DNA of 64,000 nucleotides, taken from the NCBI GenBank assembly GCA_003151955.1, contig PLZB01000029.1:62001-126000 (forward strand), given 5' to 3'. The stretch is from Acidimicrobiaceae bacterium. GTDB lineage: Bacteria > Actinomycetota > Acidimicrobiia > Acidimicrobiales > UBA8190. Made by a program: the position numbers and the translations under genes. Below the pieces are notes generated by a model, which made no database searches, had not been told where the DNA came from, and saw nothing but the letters and a program-made list of their open reading frames with translations. Positions 28,102 through 36,866 of the stretch are shown piece by piece; position 1 is the stretch's first letter; each line of letters begins with the position of its first letter.

Positions 28102-29227
28102 GGGGGCCCATCCCGGGGAGTCCCGGGACCTCCGCGGTGAGCTGGCCGGGCTGCGGACCCGGGTGGAGGACGCCGAGCAGTACCTGGGCCTCGAGGGGCT
28201 CCGGGCCCGGCGGGCCGAGCTCGAGAAGGAGGTGTCCCGTCCCGACCTCTGGGATGACGCCGACCGCGCCCGACAGGTCACCTCGGAATTCGGTCGGGTG
28301 GGGGACGACATCGGCGTCCTCGAGGACCTGGACTCCCGCCTGTCGGACGGGGAGGTCCTCTACCAGCTGATGGTCGAGGAGGGCGACGACTCGGTGGCCG
28401 ACGAGCTGGCCGGAGCCGTCGACGACGTGACCCGCCGGGTAGGTGCCCTCGAGATGCGCTCGCTGTTCACCGGGGAGTACGACGAGGGCGATGCCATCGC
28501 CGAGCTCCACGGTGGCGCCGGGGGCACCGACGCCCAGGACTGGTGCGAGATGATGCTCCGGATGTACCTCCGGTGGGCGGAGCGGAGGGGGTTCGACGTC
28601 GAGGTGGACGAGACGACCGAGGGCCAGGAGGCCGGCCTGCTGTCGGCCACGTTCATCGTGAAGGGCCGATTCGCCTACGGTCTCCTGGCCGCCGAGCGGG
28701 GAGTCCACCGTCTGGTCCGGATGTCCCCGTTCGACTCCCAGCGCCGCCGCCAGACGAGCTTCGCCTCCATGGACGTGACCCCGTTCCTGGAGGACCTGAG
28801 CGACGAGGTGGCCATCGACGAGAAGGACCTGCGCATCGACACCTACCGTTCGTCGGGGGCCGGCGGCCAGCATGTCAACAAGACCGACTCGGCCGTCCGG
28901 CTCACCCACCTCCCGACGGGCCTGGTGGTCTCCTGTCAGAACGAGCGGAGCCAGCATCAGAACAAGGCCCGGGCCATGCAGATCCTGGCGGCGAAACTGG
29001 CCCAGCTGCAGCGCGACGAACGGCGGTCCGAGATGGACTCGCTGTCCGGACCCCAGTCCAAGGTGGAGTGGGGCAGCCAGATCCGCTCCTACGTCCTCGC
29101 CCCCTACCAGCTGGTCAAGGACCTCCGGACCTCGGTGGAGACGGGCAACGTCGAGGCCGTCCTCGACGGCGATCTCGACGCCTTCATCGAGGCCGAGCTC
29201 CGGCGCCAACGGGGGGCGGCGGGCTGA
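28088..29227 (+). CDS. prfB: Peptide chain release factor 2
   Basis: Terminates translation at UGA and UAA. The 379 residues hold the N-terminal helical domain (LRARRAELEKEV...PDLWDD), the SPF tripeptide at 213-215 that reads the stop codon, and the GGQ catalytic loop at 259-261. The ATG lies inside the secA end (14-nt overlap), implying coupling. No internal stop or slippery CTTTGA is present, so the classic autoregulatory +1 frameshift is absent. ftsE and ftsX follow, as in many actinobacteria. Confidence 0.97.
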
Positions 29228-29471
29228 GTCCGCCACCGGTGGCGTCGGAGGGACAACAGCCGTCCAATTCGGCCGGGCCGGGCCGACCCGGTGACCAGGA
29301 CGGACGTCGAGGGACGGGCGGGTGGCAGTCCACGCGACCTCCCCCGAGGGCCGATCGGGGCCCCGGGGGTCACCGGACCCCCGTTTCCGGGCTGGTAGCC
29401 TCATCGGAGCCTCGTGCCCCCCACCTGCCAATCGGTGGCCGTCGGGGAAGACTCGCCGAGGGGTCCACTCG
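29228..29471. other. Gap between prfB and ftsE
   Basis: No coding capacity is credible in these 244 bp. Its distal part holds the ftsE promoter and leader; the proximal part is GC-rich without a long inverted repeat, so no terminator for prfB could be recognised. Confidence 0.5.
29396..29401 (+). promoter_or_regulatory. -10 element of the ftsEX operon
   Basis: TAGCCT lies 70 nt before the ftsE ATG, so this mRNA should have a leader of about 65 nt, with GAGGGG (29458-29463) as ribosome site. Confidence 0.45.
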
Positions 29472-30158
29472 ATGATCCGTTTCGAGAACGTCAACAAGAC
29501 CTACAAGGCCGATGCCGTCGCTCTGTCGGACATGACGGTGGAGATCGACAAGGGCGAGTTCGTCTTCATCGTCGGTCCATCGGGTTCCGGCAAGACGACC
29601 TTCATCCGCCTGCTGTTGCGCGAGGAGGCCCCGGACTCCGGGCACATCTGGGTGGCGGGCCGGGACATCGGTGCCCTCAACCACTGGAAGATCCCCTACC
29701 TCCGGCGCAACATCGGCTGCGTCTTCCAGGACTTCCGGCTCCTGCCCAACAAGACGGTGTTCGAGAACGTCGCCTTCGCCCTCGAGGTGATCGGCCGCTC
29801 CAAGCACCAGATCGCCTCCCAGGTTCCCCAGGTCCTCGACCTGGTGGGCCTGTCGAAGAAGCGTGAGAACCTCCCCGGTGAGCTCTCCGGTGGTGAGCAA
29901 CAGCGGGTGGCCGTGGCCCGGGCCTTCGTCAACCGCCCCCTCATCCTCCTGGCCGACGAGCCCACCGGGAACCTGGACCCCAAGACGAGCCAGGGGATCA
30001 TGACCCTCCTGGAACGGATCAACCGGACCGGAACCACTGTGCTGGTCGCCACCCACGACGCCGGCATCGTCGACCAGATGCGTCGCCGGGTCATCGAGCT
30101 GGACCACGGGATCCTCGTCCGGGACCAGGCCCGGGGGGTGTACGGCTATGGCACCTGA
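29472..30158 (+). CDS. ftsE: Cell division ATP-binding protein FtsE
   Basis: ATPase of the FtsEX complex, which controls periplasmic cell-wall hydrolases during division. The 228 residues are a single ABC domain: Walker [10 protein letters not shown]-loop [12 protein letters not shown], signature LSGGEQQR, Walker [12 protein letters not shown] and the switch THD. ATG 29472 follows GAGGGG by 8 nt. ftsX begins 69 nt downstream; the gap contains a repeated GGTCCCGGGC motif but no gene. Confidence 0.96.
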   Translation: MIRFENVNKTYKADAVALSDMTVEIDKGEFVFIVGPSGSGKTTFIRLLLREEAPDSGHIWVAGRDIGALNHWKIPYLRRNIGCVFQDFRLLPNKTVFENVAFALEVIGRSKHQIASQVPQVLDLVGLSKKRENLPGELSGGEQQRVAVARAFVNRPLILLADEPTGNLDPKTSQGIMTLLERINRTGTTVLVATHDAGIVDQMRRRVIELDHGILVRDQARGVYGYGT

Positions 30159-30227
30159 GCTGGCCGGACGGGAACGGTCCCGGGCATCGCATCCGGTCCC
30201 GGGCCGTCCTCGGGGAGCCCGCTGACC

Positions 30228-31214
30228 ATGGCCGTGTCGATCGACTACGTGGCCCGCGAGACGGCGTCGAACCTGTGGCGGAACCTCTTCATGACCATCG
30301 CCGCCGTGCTGACCGTGGCCGTGTCTCTGTCGCTGGCCGGAGCGGTCCTGCTGCTCAAGCAGGAGGCGGCCCAGGCCACGACCAAGTGGCAGCACAACGT
30401 GAATGTCATCGTCTTCCTGTGCCCGAGCGGGGGGACCGGGGTCCCGGCCACGTCGTCGGGGAGCGCGAACGGCTCCTGCACCACCGGTGACACCACCGGG
30501 AGCACCACCTCCGCCTCGGCGCCGGTCCCGACGTCGATGACCCCCCAGCAGGCCGCCATCAACACCCAGCTCGAGCAGCTCCCCTACGTCAAGACCTGCA
30601 CCTTCAGGAATCAGGCGTACGACTACAACGAGGCCATCCACTCCCTGGGGAGTGACATCGGCCAGGGCCTGTCGGTGGCGTCGACCCCGGCCTCCCTGCG
30701 CTGCGCCCTCACCGACCCCAACCAGATCCAGTCCATCCAGCGCGAGTTCAAGGGCTTTCCCGAGGTCGAGGCCGTCGAAGGGCCCACCGCCCAGGTGAAG
30801 ACGATGGAGCGGGTCATCGGGATCGTGGGTGTCGTCTTCCTGACCCTGGCCATCGTCCTGCTCCTGTCGGCCTCGGTGCTGATCCTGAACACCATCCGGC
30901 TGGCCATCTTCGCCCGCCGACGGGAGGTCTCGGTCATGAAGCTGGTGGGCGCCACCAACTGGTTCATCCGGATCCCCTTCATGTGCGAGGGCCTCGTCCA
31001 GGGGCTCATGGGGGGCATCGTGGCCGTCCTGGCCGTCCTCCTGCTGCACTGGGTCCTCAACAACGCGGCCGGGAACGACCCGGGCAGCTTCTTCTTCCAG
31101 GCCCGGACCCCGATGCCAGAGGTGCTCGTGACCTGCGGCGTCGTCATGCTCGTGGGCCTCGTCATCGGAGCCCTGGGCTCGGCCCTCGGCATCAGGCGGT
31201 TCCTCGACACCTGA
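30228..31214 (+). CDS. ftsX: Cell division protein FtsX
   Basis: Membrane partner of FtsE, 328 residues, with four membrane helices: one near residue 20-42 and three in the C-terminal third (VVFLTLAIVLLLSASVLIL; a second after REVSVMKLVGAT; a last one before ALGIRRFLDT). The extracytoplasmic domain carries an unusual insert of about 40 Ser/Thr/Gly residues between NVIVFLCP and the TPQQAA helix, and four cysteines in all. In many actinobacteria smpB follows ftsX, but here the next genes are a convergent ABC exporter. Confidence 0.95.
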   Translation: MAVSIDYVARETASNLWRNLFMTIAAVLTVAVSLSLAGAVLLLKQEAAQATTKWQHNVNVIVFLCPSGGTGVPATSSGSANGSCTTGDTTGSTTSASAPVPTSMTPQQAAINTQLEQLPYVKTCTFRNQAYDYNEAIHSLGSDIGQGLSVASTPASLRCALTDPNQIQSIQREFKGFPEVEAVEGPTAQVKTMERVIGIVGVVFLTLAIVLLLSASVLILNTIRLAIFARRREVSVMKLVGATNWFIRIPFMCEGLVQGLMGGIVAVLAVLLLHWVLNNAAGNDPGSFFFQARTPMPEVLVTCGVVMLVGLVIGALGSALGIRRFLDT

Positions 31215-31229
31215 CGGACCGGACCCTGG

Positions 31230-32453
31230 TCAGCTCAGGACGTCCTTGCGGTTGAACCACCACCGGGCCAGGCCGCAGCAGACCACGACGTAGGGGATCT
31301 GGATCAGGATCCCCCGGACCATCCCCCCGAGCTGGACCGGCTCGGTGAGGAGCCCCCCCCAGGCGAAGAGGAAGTGGGTGGGCAGGATGTCCCGGGCCGG
31401 TCCCAGGGTGGGGATGCCGTCGAGGATCTCCGAGAGCAGGGACAGGCCGAGCCCGCCCGCGACGGCACCGATGACGGAGTCGGTGAGGGTCGACAGGAGC
31501 AGGGCGAACGCCCCCACCGCGGCCAGGGACAGGGCCACGAAGCCGGCGGCGACCGCCACCCGGAGCAGGGCCTGGCCCTGGCCGATGTGGACCCCGGTGG
31601 GGGTGACGATGGGATGCCAGCCGAACGCCAGCAGTCCGGCCACCAGGGCCACGATGGTGGCGGCCACGCAGGCGACCGCGCTCAGCGCCGTTCCCACCGT
31701 GGCCTTGGCCACGAGCAGCCGGCTCCGGGTCACGGGTCGGGTGAGCAGGGCCCGGAGCGTGCCCCAGCCGGCCTCGCTGGTCAGGGACTCCCCGAGGAAG
31801 ATGGCCGCCACCACCATGAGGAGGTAGGGGCCGAGGTAGCTGAGGGCGGCCAGTGGCATGTCGAACCCGGACTCGGTGGCCAGGGTGATGTACTGGGCCT
31901 GGCCGATGCCCTGGCCCAGGTGGGGTGTGCCCCCGACGGCGTAGGCCACGGTGACCAGGATGGGGACGAAGGAGGTGGCGGCCAGGGTGATCCAGGTCCG
32001 GGGCCGGGGGATCTGGATTCTGGCCTCGAGGACGATGAGCCTCCGCACCTCGGCCCACCAGTCCGCCGCCGCGCTCCCGGACCAGACCGGAGGCCGGGTC
32101 CTGGTCGGCAAGGGTGGTAGTGGGGCCGGCCGGGCGGGCCGGGCCGGGCCCGGCCCGAGGGTGGGAACCGCGGCTGGAGCCTCTCCTGGCGCGGGAGCCA
32201 ACTCCTGCGCCGGGGTCCGGGTCGGGGTCACCGCCGCCGCCGGGGTGACTGCTGTGGCCAGGGCGGGCCCGGAGGTGGCTGGACCCGGGGGGACGGCCTG
32301 TCCGAGGGGCGGAGCGGTGGTCGGGGCGGGCTCCGGGGCCGGGACCGTGGTCGGGACCGGGACGAGGCCGCCGATCCGGCGGGCCCCCCAACTGGTCCGG
32401 GGGGCGCCGTAGGGGCGGGGGGCTCCCCCCCGTCCTCCTCGGGCCGCGCTCAT
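31230..32453 (-). CDS. ABC-2 type transporter permease with Pro/Ala-rich N-tail
   Basis: Membrane half of an ABC exporter, 407 residues. Residues 1-120 are a low-complexity Pro/Ala/Thr tail with no predicted fold. The remainder has about six helices in ABC-2 order, with a conserved ESLTSEAGWGTLRALLTRPVTRSRLL segment split over the second cytoplasmic loop. The ATG overlaps the stop of the ATPase gene as ATGA. The substrate is unknown; similar pairs export drugs, lipids or peptides. It converges on ftsX with a 15-bp gap. Confidence 0.87.
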   Translation of the reverse strand: MSAARGGRGGAPRPYGAPRTSWGARRIGGLVPVPTTVPAPEPAPTTAPPLGQAVPPGPATSGPALATAVTPAAAVTPTRTPAQELAPAPGEAPAAVPTLGPGPARPARPAPLPPLPTRTRPPVWSGSAAADWWAEVRRLIVLEARIQIPRPRTWITLAATSFVPILVTVAYAVGGTPHLGQGIGQAQYITLATESGFDMPLAALSYLGPYLLMVVAAIFLGESLTSEAGWGTLRALLTRPVTRSRLLVAKATVGTALSAVACVAATIVALVAGLLAFGWHPIVTPTGVHIGQGQALLRVAVAAGFVALSLAAVGAFALLLSTLTDSVIGAVAGGLGLSLLSEILDGIPTLGPARDILPTHFLFAWGGLLTEPVQLGGMVRGILIQIPYVVVCCGLARWWFNRKDVLS

Positions 32454-33409
32454 CCCCGCTCCTCGTGGAGGATCCCCAGAAATGCGTCTTCGAGGCGGTG
32501 GCGGCCCATGATGGTCTCGACCCCGATACGAGCCCGGACCAGCGCCGAGACCAGCTCGGGACGGCTCAGGCCGGCCAGTTCGACCAGGAGCCCTTTCCCG
32601 TCCAGGCGGAGACCGATGACCTGGGTCATGGCCCCGAGGAGGAGCATGGCCGCCGGGACCTCGTCTACCTCGAGGTAGACGGTGTCGGCGGCGCCGGTCA
32701 GCTCGGCCACGGTGCCGGCCGTCACGAGGTGTCCCCGGTCGATGACGGCCACGTGGGTGCAGACCTGTTCGACCTCGGCCAGGAGGTGGGAGGAGAGGAG
32801 GACGGTCGTGCCCCGGGCCGCCACCGACCGGATCAGGCTCCGGACCTCCCGGACCTGACGGGGGTCGAGCCCGCTGGTGGGCTCGTCCAGGATGAGGAGG
32901 GGGGGGCGGCCCAGGAGGGCCCGGGCCAGGCCCAGACGTTGGCGCATGCCCACCGAGTAGCTCCGGACCCCCCGGTCGGCATCCTCGCCGAGGTCGGCGA
33001 TGGCGAGGCCCCGGTCGACGGCCCCGTCCCCGGGGTCGTTCCCGCCGGCGGCCCAGTAGAGCTCGAGGTTGGCCCGACCCGAGAGGTGGGGGGCGAAGCC
33101 GGGGGTGTCGACCATCGAGCCGACCTGGCGGAGGACCTCTGCGTCGGGGGTCATCGGCCGGCCGAAGACCAGGATCTCACCTTCGGTCGGACGGGCCAGG
33201 CCGACCAGCATGCGGAGGGTGGTCGTCTTCCCGGCCCCGTTCAGCCCGAGGAGGCCCCAGATCTCGCCGGCACCGACGGTCAGGCTGAGGTCGTCGACGG
33301 CGGTGACGCCGTTTCGGAACCGCTTGGTCAGCCCGTTCAGCACGATCGGGGGGAGGGGGGGAGCGGGGGTCGGCGGCGCCGCCACCGTCCCCGCCTGGAA
33401 AGTAGGCAC
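32450..33409 (-). CDS. ABC transporter ATP-binding protein (ABC-2 exporter)
   Basis: ATPase of the exporter, 319 residues. Its ABC domain (from about residue 22) shows Walker A GLNGAGKTT, signature YSVGMRQR, Walker B LLILDEPTSGLD and the switch SSHLL, as in the CcmA/NatA-like group. The C-terminal 80 residues are a regulatory extension. GTG 33409 was chosen because a TAGCCT box lies 7 nt upstream; the frame continues into the divergent serine hydrolase and is not real there. Confidence 0.92.
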   Translation of the reverse strand: MPTFQAGTVAAPPTPAPPLPPIVLNGLTKRFRNGVTAVDDLSLTVGAGEIWGLLGLNGAGKTTTLRMLVGLARPTEGEILVFGRPMTPDAEVLRQVGSMVDTPGFAPHLSGRANLELYWAAGGNDPGDGAVDRGLAIADLGEDADRGVRSYSVGMRQRLGLARALLGRPPLLILDEPTSGLDPRQVREVRSLIRSVAARGTTVLLSSHLLAEVEQVCTHVAVIDRGHLVTAGTVAELTGAADTVYLEVDEVPAAMLLLGAMTQVIGLRLDGKGLLVELAGLSRPELVSALVRARIGVETIMGRHRLEDAFLGILHEERG

Positions 33410-33416
33410 GGGGACG

Positions 33417-33426
33417 AGGCTACGCT
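33417..33426. promoter_or_regulatory. Overlapping divergent -10 elements (ABC exporter / serine hydrolase)
   Basis: The ten bases AGGCTACGCT hold TAGCCT on the minus strand (33422-33417, 7 nt before GTG 33409) and TACGCT on the plus strand (33421-33426, 10 nt before ATG 33437). They share the central TA, so polymerase can occupy only one direction at a time. Confidence 0.6.
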
Positions 33427-33436
33427 TCGCGGCGCC

Positions 33437-34303
33437 ATGGCCGCGCTGGATCAGGTGGGGAGCTGGCCGGTGGCGAACGCGTCGGCCGTCGTGCTCGGGC
33501 CACTCCCGGCGGGAGCCGGAGCTGGGCGCAGCGCGGTGCTGGCCTCGGCGGGGAATCCGGAACGGCCTTTTGCGTGGGCCTCGATCACGAAGGTCCTGGT
33601 GGCGCTGGTCGCCCTGGTCGCGGTGGAGGAGGGCAGCCTCGACCTCGATGAGCCGGCGGGGCCGCCGGGGAGCACGGTCCGGCACCTGCTGGCCCACGCC
33701 TCAGGTCTCGACGCCCAGCGGCCGGTGGTGCGGACCGAGCCCGGCCGCCGCCGGATCTACTCCAACGCCGGTTTCGAGGCCCTGGCCACGGTGGTAGCGG
33801 ACCGGACCGGGATGCCGATGCGGCGGTATCTCGTCGAGGGGGTGCTCGAGCCCCTGGGGATGACGGGGACGGACCTTCCCGAGGGTTCGTCAGCTGCATC
33901 GGGGGCGGTCGGCCCGGCGGCGGACCTGGGTCGGCTGGCCGGGGAGCTGCTCCAACCGAGGCTGGTGGCGGCCTCGACCCTGGCCCTGGCCTCGGCGGTC
34001 GCCTTCCCCGGTCTGGCCGGGGTGCTCCCCGGCTACGGGTGGTTCGATCCCTGTGACTGGGGTCTCGGGCTGGAGGTCAAGGGCGGGAAGGACCGGCATT
34101 GGACGGGACCGGGGAACTCGGCCCGGACCTTCGGGCACTTCGGGCAGTCGGGCGGCTTCATCTGGGTCGACCCCGGGGTGGGGGTGGCCTGCGTGGCGCT
34201 GACCGACCGTGCCTTCGGGCCGTGGGCGGTCGAGGCGTGGCCGCTCCTCTCCCAGGCGGTGCTGGAGGAGGTCGGCTGGGGCCTCGGGGCCGGGATGTCC
34301 TAG
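33437..34303 (+). CDS. Serine hydrolase, beta-lactamase class C / PBP4 family
   Basis: A 288-residue penicillin-binding-type serine hydrolase. Motif 1 SITK (SxxK) lies near residue 50, motif 2 YSN follows in RRIYSNAGFE, and a C-terminal HFGQSGG takes the place of the KTG/HTG strand. There is no signal peptide, so it is cytoplasmic, and an esterase or peptidase acting on small substrates is more likely than a beta-lactamase. Leaderless start at ATG 33437. Its TAG stop is also the first part of the next gene's -10 box. Confidence 0.85.
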   Translation: MAALDQVGSWPVANASAVVLGPLPAGAGAGRSAVLASAGNPERPFAWASITKVLVALVALVAVEEGSLDLDEPAGPPGSTVRHLLAHASGLDAQRPVVRTEPGRRRIYSNAGFEALATVVADRTGMPMRRYLVEGVLEPLGMTGTDLPEGSSAASGAVGPAADLGRLAGELLQPRLVAASTLALASAVAFPGLAGVLPGYGWFDPCDWGLGLEVKGGKDRHWTGPGNSARTFGHFGQSGGFIWVDPGVGVACVALTDRAFGPWAVEAWPLLSQAVLEEVGWGLGAGMS

Positions 34304-34306
34304 AGT
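34301..34306 (+). promoter_or_regulatory. -10 element overlapping the serine hydrolase stop codon
   Basis: TAGAGT includes the TAG stop (34301-34303) and ends 7 nt before GTG 34314, the usual leaderless spacing here. Confidence 0.45.
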
Positions 34307-34313
34307 CCCCCGG

Positions 34314-35057
34314 GTGAAAGGCGTCATTCTGGCCGGCGGGAGCGGAACCCGGCTCCATCCGCTCACCCGGATCACCAACAAGCACCTCCTCCCCATCTAC
34401 GACCGGCCGATGATCAGCTACGCCATCGAGTCGTTGGTGATCTCGGGGATCACGGAGATCATGCTGGTGACGGGGGGGACCCATGCCGGAGAATTCCTGC
34501 GGCTGCTCGGCAACGGCGACGAGTACGGGATCGACCGGCTCCTCTACGCCTATCAGGAACGGGCCGGGGGGATCGCCGAGGCGCTGGGCCTGGCCATGCG
34601 GTTCGTCGGGGAGGACGACGTCCTCGTCATGTTGGCCGACAACATCGTGGAGCAGACGTTCCTACCCACGGTGGAGCGGTTCGCCGAGCAGGGGAAGGGG
34701 GCCCGGATCCTGTTGAGCGAGCAGGAGAACCCGGAGCACCTCCGCCATCTGGGCGTCCCCGAGTTCGATGCCGACGGGAAGATCGTCAGGATCATCGAGA
34801 AGCCGGAGCATCCGCCCAGCCCCTACGCCGTGACCGGGATCTACTGCTACGACGCCTCGGTGTTCGAGATCATCGGAGGCCTGGTCCCCTCCGGAAGAGG
34901 CGAGCTCGAGATCACCGATGTGAACAACTGGTACGTCGACCAGGGGTCGATGGCCTACGACGTGCTCGAGGGGTTCTGGGGTGATGCCGGGGAGTCGATC
35001 CAGGCGTACTACGAGGTCAACGACTTCGTCCGCCGCAACGGCGTCAACAAGACCTGA
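34314..35057 (+). CDS. Sugar-1-phosphate nucleotidyltransferase (RmlA-like, short form)
   Basis: A 247-residue nucleotidyltransferase that should couple a hexose 1-phosphate to a nucleoside triphosphate. It opens with [12 protein letters not shown], the nucleotide-binding signature, followed by [13 protein letters not shown], and has [16 protein letters not shown] and ITDVNNWYV further on, typical of the glucose-1-phosphate thymidylyltransferase group. It lacks the left-handed helix domain. Substrate and product are uncertain. Start GTG 34314 agrees with the TAGAGT box. Confidence 0.88.
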   Translation: MKGVILAGGSGTRLHPLTRITNKHLLPIYDRPMISYAIESLVISGITEIMLVTGGTHAGEFLRLLGNGDEYGIDRLLYAYQERAGGIAEALGLAMRFVGEDDVLVMLADNIVEQTFLPTVERFAEQGKGARILLSEQENPEHLRHLGVPEFDADGKIVRIIEKPEHPPSPYAVTGIYCYDASVFEIIGGLVPSGRGELEITDVNNWYVDQGSMAYDVLEGFWGDAGESIQAYYEVNDFVRRNGVNKT

Positions 35058-35067
35058 GAGCACCCGT

Positions 35068-35091
35068 CCCGCCGGGGGTCCCGCCGGCGGG
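35068..35091. terminator. Bidirectional hairpin between convergent genes
   Basis: CCCGCCGG (35068-35075) pairs with CCGGCGGG (35084-35091) across an 8-nt loop, between the nucleotidyltransferase stop and the convergent ABC ATPase stop. Confidence 0.6.
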
Positions 35092-35094
35092 TCC

Positions 35095-35859
35095 TCAGAG
35101 GACCTTCGACAGGAAGGCGCGGGTCCGCTCGTGGCTGGGGTGGGTCAGGACGGCGTCAGGGGGGCCCGACTCGACGACGAGCCCCGAGTCCATGAAGACG
35201 ACGGTGTCGGCCACCTCCCGGGCGAAGCCCATCTCGTGGGTCACGACGATCATGGTCATGCCGTCGTCGGCCAGGCCCCGCATGACGTCGAGGACGTCGC
35301 CGACGAGCTCGGGATCGAGGGCCGAGGTGGGCTCGTCGAAGAGCATGAGCTTGGGGGACATGGCCAGGGCCCGGGCGATGGCGACCCGCTGCTGCTGGCC
35401 GCCGGAGAGCTGATTGGGGTAGGCGTCGGCCTTGTCGGCCAGCCCGACCCGGGCCAGGAGCCCGCCGGCCCGCTCCCGGGCGGTGGTGGGCGACTCGTGG
35501 CGGACCCGGAGGGGGCCCGTCATGACGTTGTCGACGGCGGTCATGTGGGGGAACAGGTTGAACCGCTGGAAGACCATCCCGATCTCGGCCCGCTTGCGGC
35601 ACACCTCCCGGTCCCGGAGCTCGTAGAGCTTGCCGCCGCTCTCCCGGTAGCCGACCAGCTCGCCGGCCACGGAGAGCCGGCCGGAGTCGACCTTCTCCAG
35701 GTGGTTGACGCAGCGCAGGAAGGTGCTCTTCCCGGATCCGGACGGGCCGATCAGGCAGAGGACCTCCCCGGTCCTGACGGTGAGGTCGATACCCCGGAGG
35801 ACCTCGAGGCGGCCGAAGCGCTTGCCGACCTGCTCGGCCTGGACCATCGCGTCGGTCAT
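35095..35859 (-). CDS. Polar amino acid ABC transporter ATP-binding protein (GlnQ type)
   Basis: ATPase of an amino acid importer, 254 residues: Walker [23 protein letters not shown]-loop typical of the polar amino acid family, signature LSGGQQQR, Walker [13 protein letters not shown] and switch THEM. The ATG overlaps the permease stop as ATGA. A feature of this family, the insert [14 protein letters not shown], is present. It is the last gene of a binding protein-permease-ATPase operon. Confidence 0.93.
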   Translation of the reverse strand: MTDAMVQAEQVGKRFGRLEVLRGIDLTVRTGEVLCLIGPSGSGKSTFLRCVNHLEKVDSGRLSVAGELVGYRESGGKLYELRDREVCRKRAEIGMVFQRFNLFPHMTAVDNVMTGPLRVRHESPTTARERAGGLLARVGLADKADAYPNQLSGGQQQRVAIARALAMSPKLMLFDEPTSALDPELVGDVLDVMRGLADDGMTMIVVTHEMGFAREVADTVVFMDSGLVVESGPPDAVLTHPSHERTRAFLSKVL

Positions 35860-36842
35860 GACCCGGTCGGCCCCGCCCCGGCCACGGTCGGGTTCCGGGG
35901 TCGGATGGCCAGATTGCGGCGGAGGCGGGTCCAGAACCCCGGCGGGGGCTCCCGGGTCGACCCCCGGCCGAAGTAGCGCTCCAGGAAGGTCTGGCCCACG
36001 GTGAAGACCGAGGTGACGGCCAGGTACCAGAGACTGGCCACCATCAGCAGGGGGATGGTCTGGTAGGTCCGGGAGTAGACGTTCTGGACGGCGAGGAGGA
36101 GCTCGCCGACGGTGATGACCGAGGCCAGGGACGAGGTCTTGAGCATCGAGATCGTCTCGTTGCCGGTCGGGGGGATGATGACCCGCATGGCCTGGGGCAG
36201 GACGATGCGCCGCAGGGTCGCCCCCCGGGTCATCCCCAGAGAGGAGGCCGCCTCGGCCTGACCCTCGTCGACCGAGAGGATCCCGGCCCGGACGATCTCG
36301 GCCATGTAGGCCCCTTCGTTGAGGCTGAGGCCGAGGGCGGCGGCCAGGAAGGGGGTGATGGAATTAGCCGAGAAATGGACGAACCCGGGGCCGAAGGGGA
36401 CGCCCACGGTGAAGGTCGGGTAAAGGTAGGAGAGGTTGTACCAGAAGAGCAGCTGGACCAGGACCGGGGTGCCCCGGAAGAACCAGAGGTAGAGCCAGCT
36501 CGTCCCGGCCATGAGCGGGTTGGGGGACAGTCGCATGACGGCCAGGAGGACCCCGAGGATGATCCCGACGACCATGGCCAGGACGGAGAGCTCAAGGGTG
36601 ACGAGAAGTCCCCGGAGAACTGGGCCGGTGGTGAGGTACTGACCGACGACGCCCCACTCGAAGCGGGGCACGCGCTTGCCGCCCCGGAGCACCGTCGAGA
36701 AGCCCAGGGTGTGGACGAGCATGGCCCCCAGGACGACGAGGACGGCGGCCGAGGCCCACCGGCCCGGGTGACGGACGGGAACGGCCCGCACCGGGACGGC
36801 CCCTGACGGACCGGGATCCTCGTCGGGTGGGCCGATGGACAT
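35856..36842 (-). CDS. Polar amino acid ABC transporter permease
   Basis: Inner-membrane permease, 328 residues, with about six helices. The HisMQ-type coupling loop [22 protein letters not shown] contacts the ATPase. The N-terminal 30 residues are Pro-rich and cytosolic, longer than in typical HisM/GlnP proteins, and the C-tail is basic. ATG 36842 follows AGGGAGGG by 6 nt; the in-frame GTG at 36860 lacks a ribosome site. It lies 24 nt after the binding-protein gene, and ATGA joins it to the ATPase. Confidence 0.92.
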   Translation of the reverse strand: MSIGPPDEDPGPSGAVPVRAVPVRHPGRWASAAVLVVLGAMLVHTLGFSTVLRGGKRVPRFEWGVVGQYLTTGPVLRGLLVTLELSVLAMVVGIILGVLLAVMRLSPNPLMAGTSWLYLWFFRGTPVLVQLLFWYNLSYLYPTFTVGVPFGPGFVHFSANSITPFLAAALGLSLNEGAYMAEIVRAGILSVDEGQAEAASSLGMTRGATLRRIVLPQAMRVIIPPTGNETISMLKTSSLASVITVGELLLAVQNVYSRTYQTIPLLMVASLWYLAVTSVFTVGQTFLERYFGRGSTREPPPGFWTRLRRNLAIRPRNPTVAGAGPTGS

Positions 36843-36866
36843 CCCGGGCCCTCCCTGCACCCCCGG

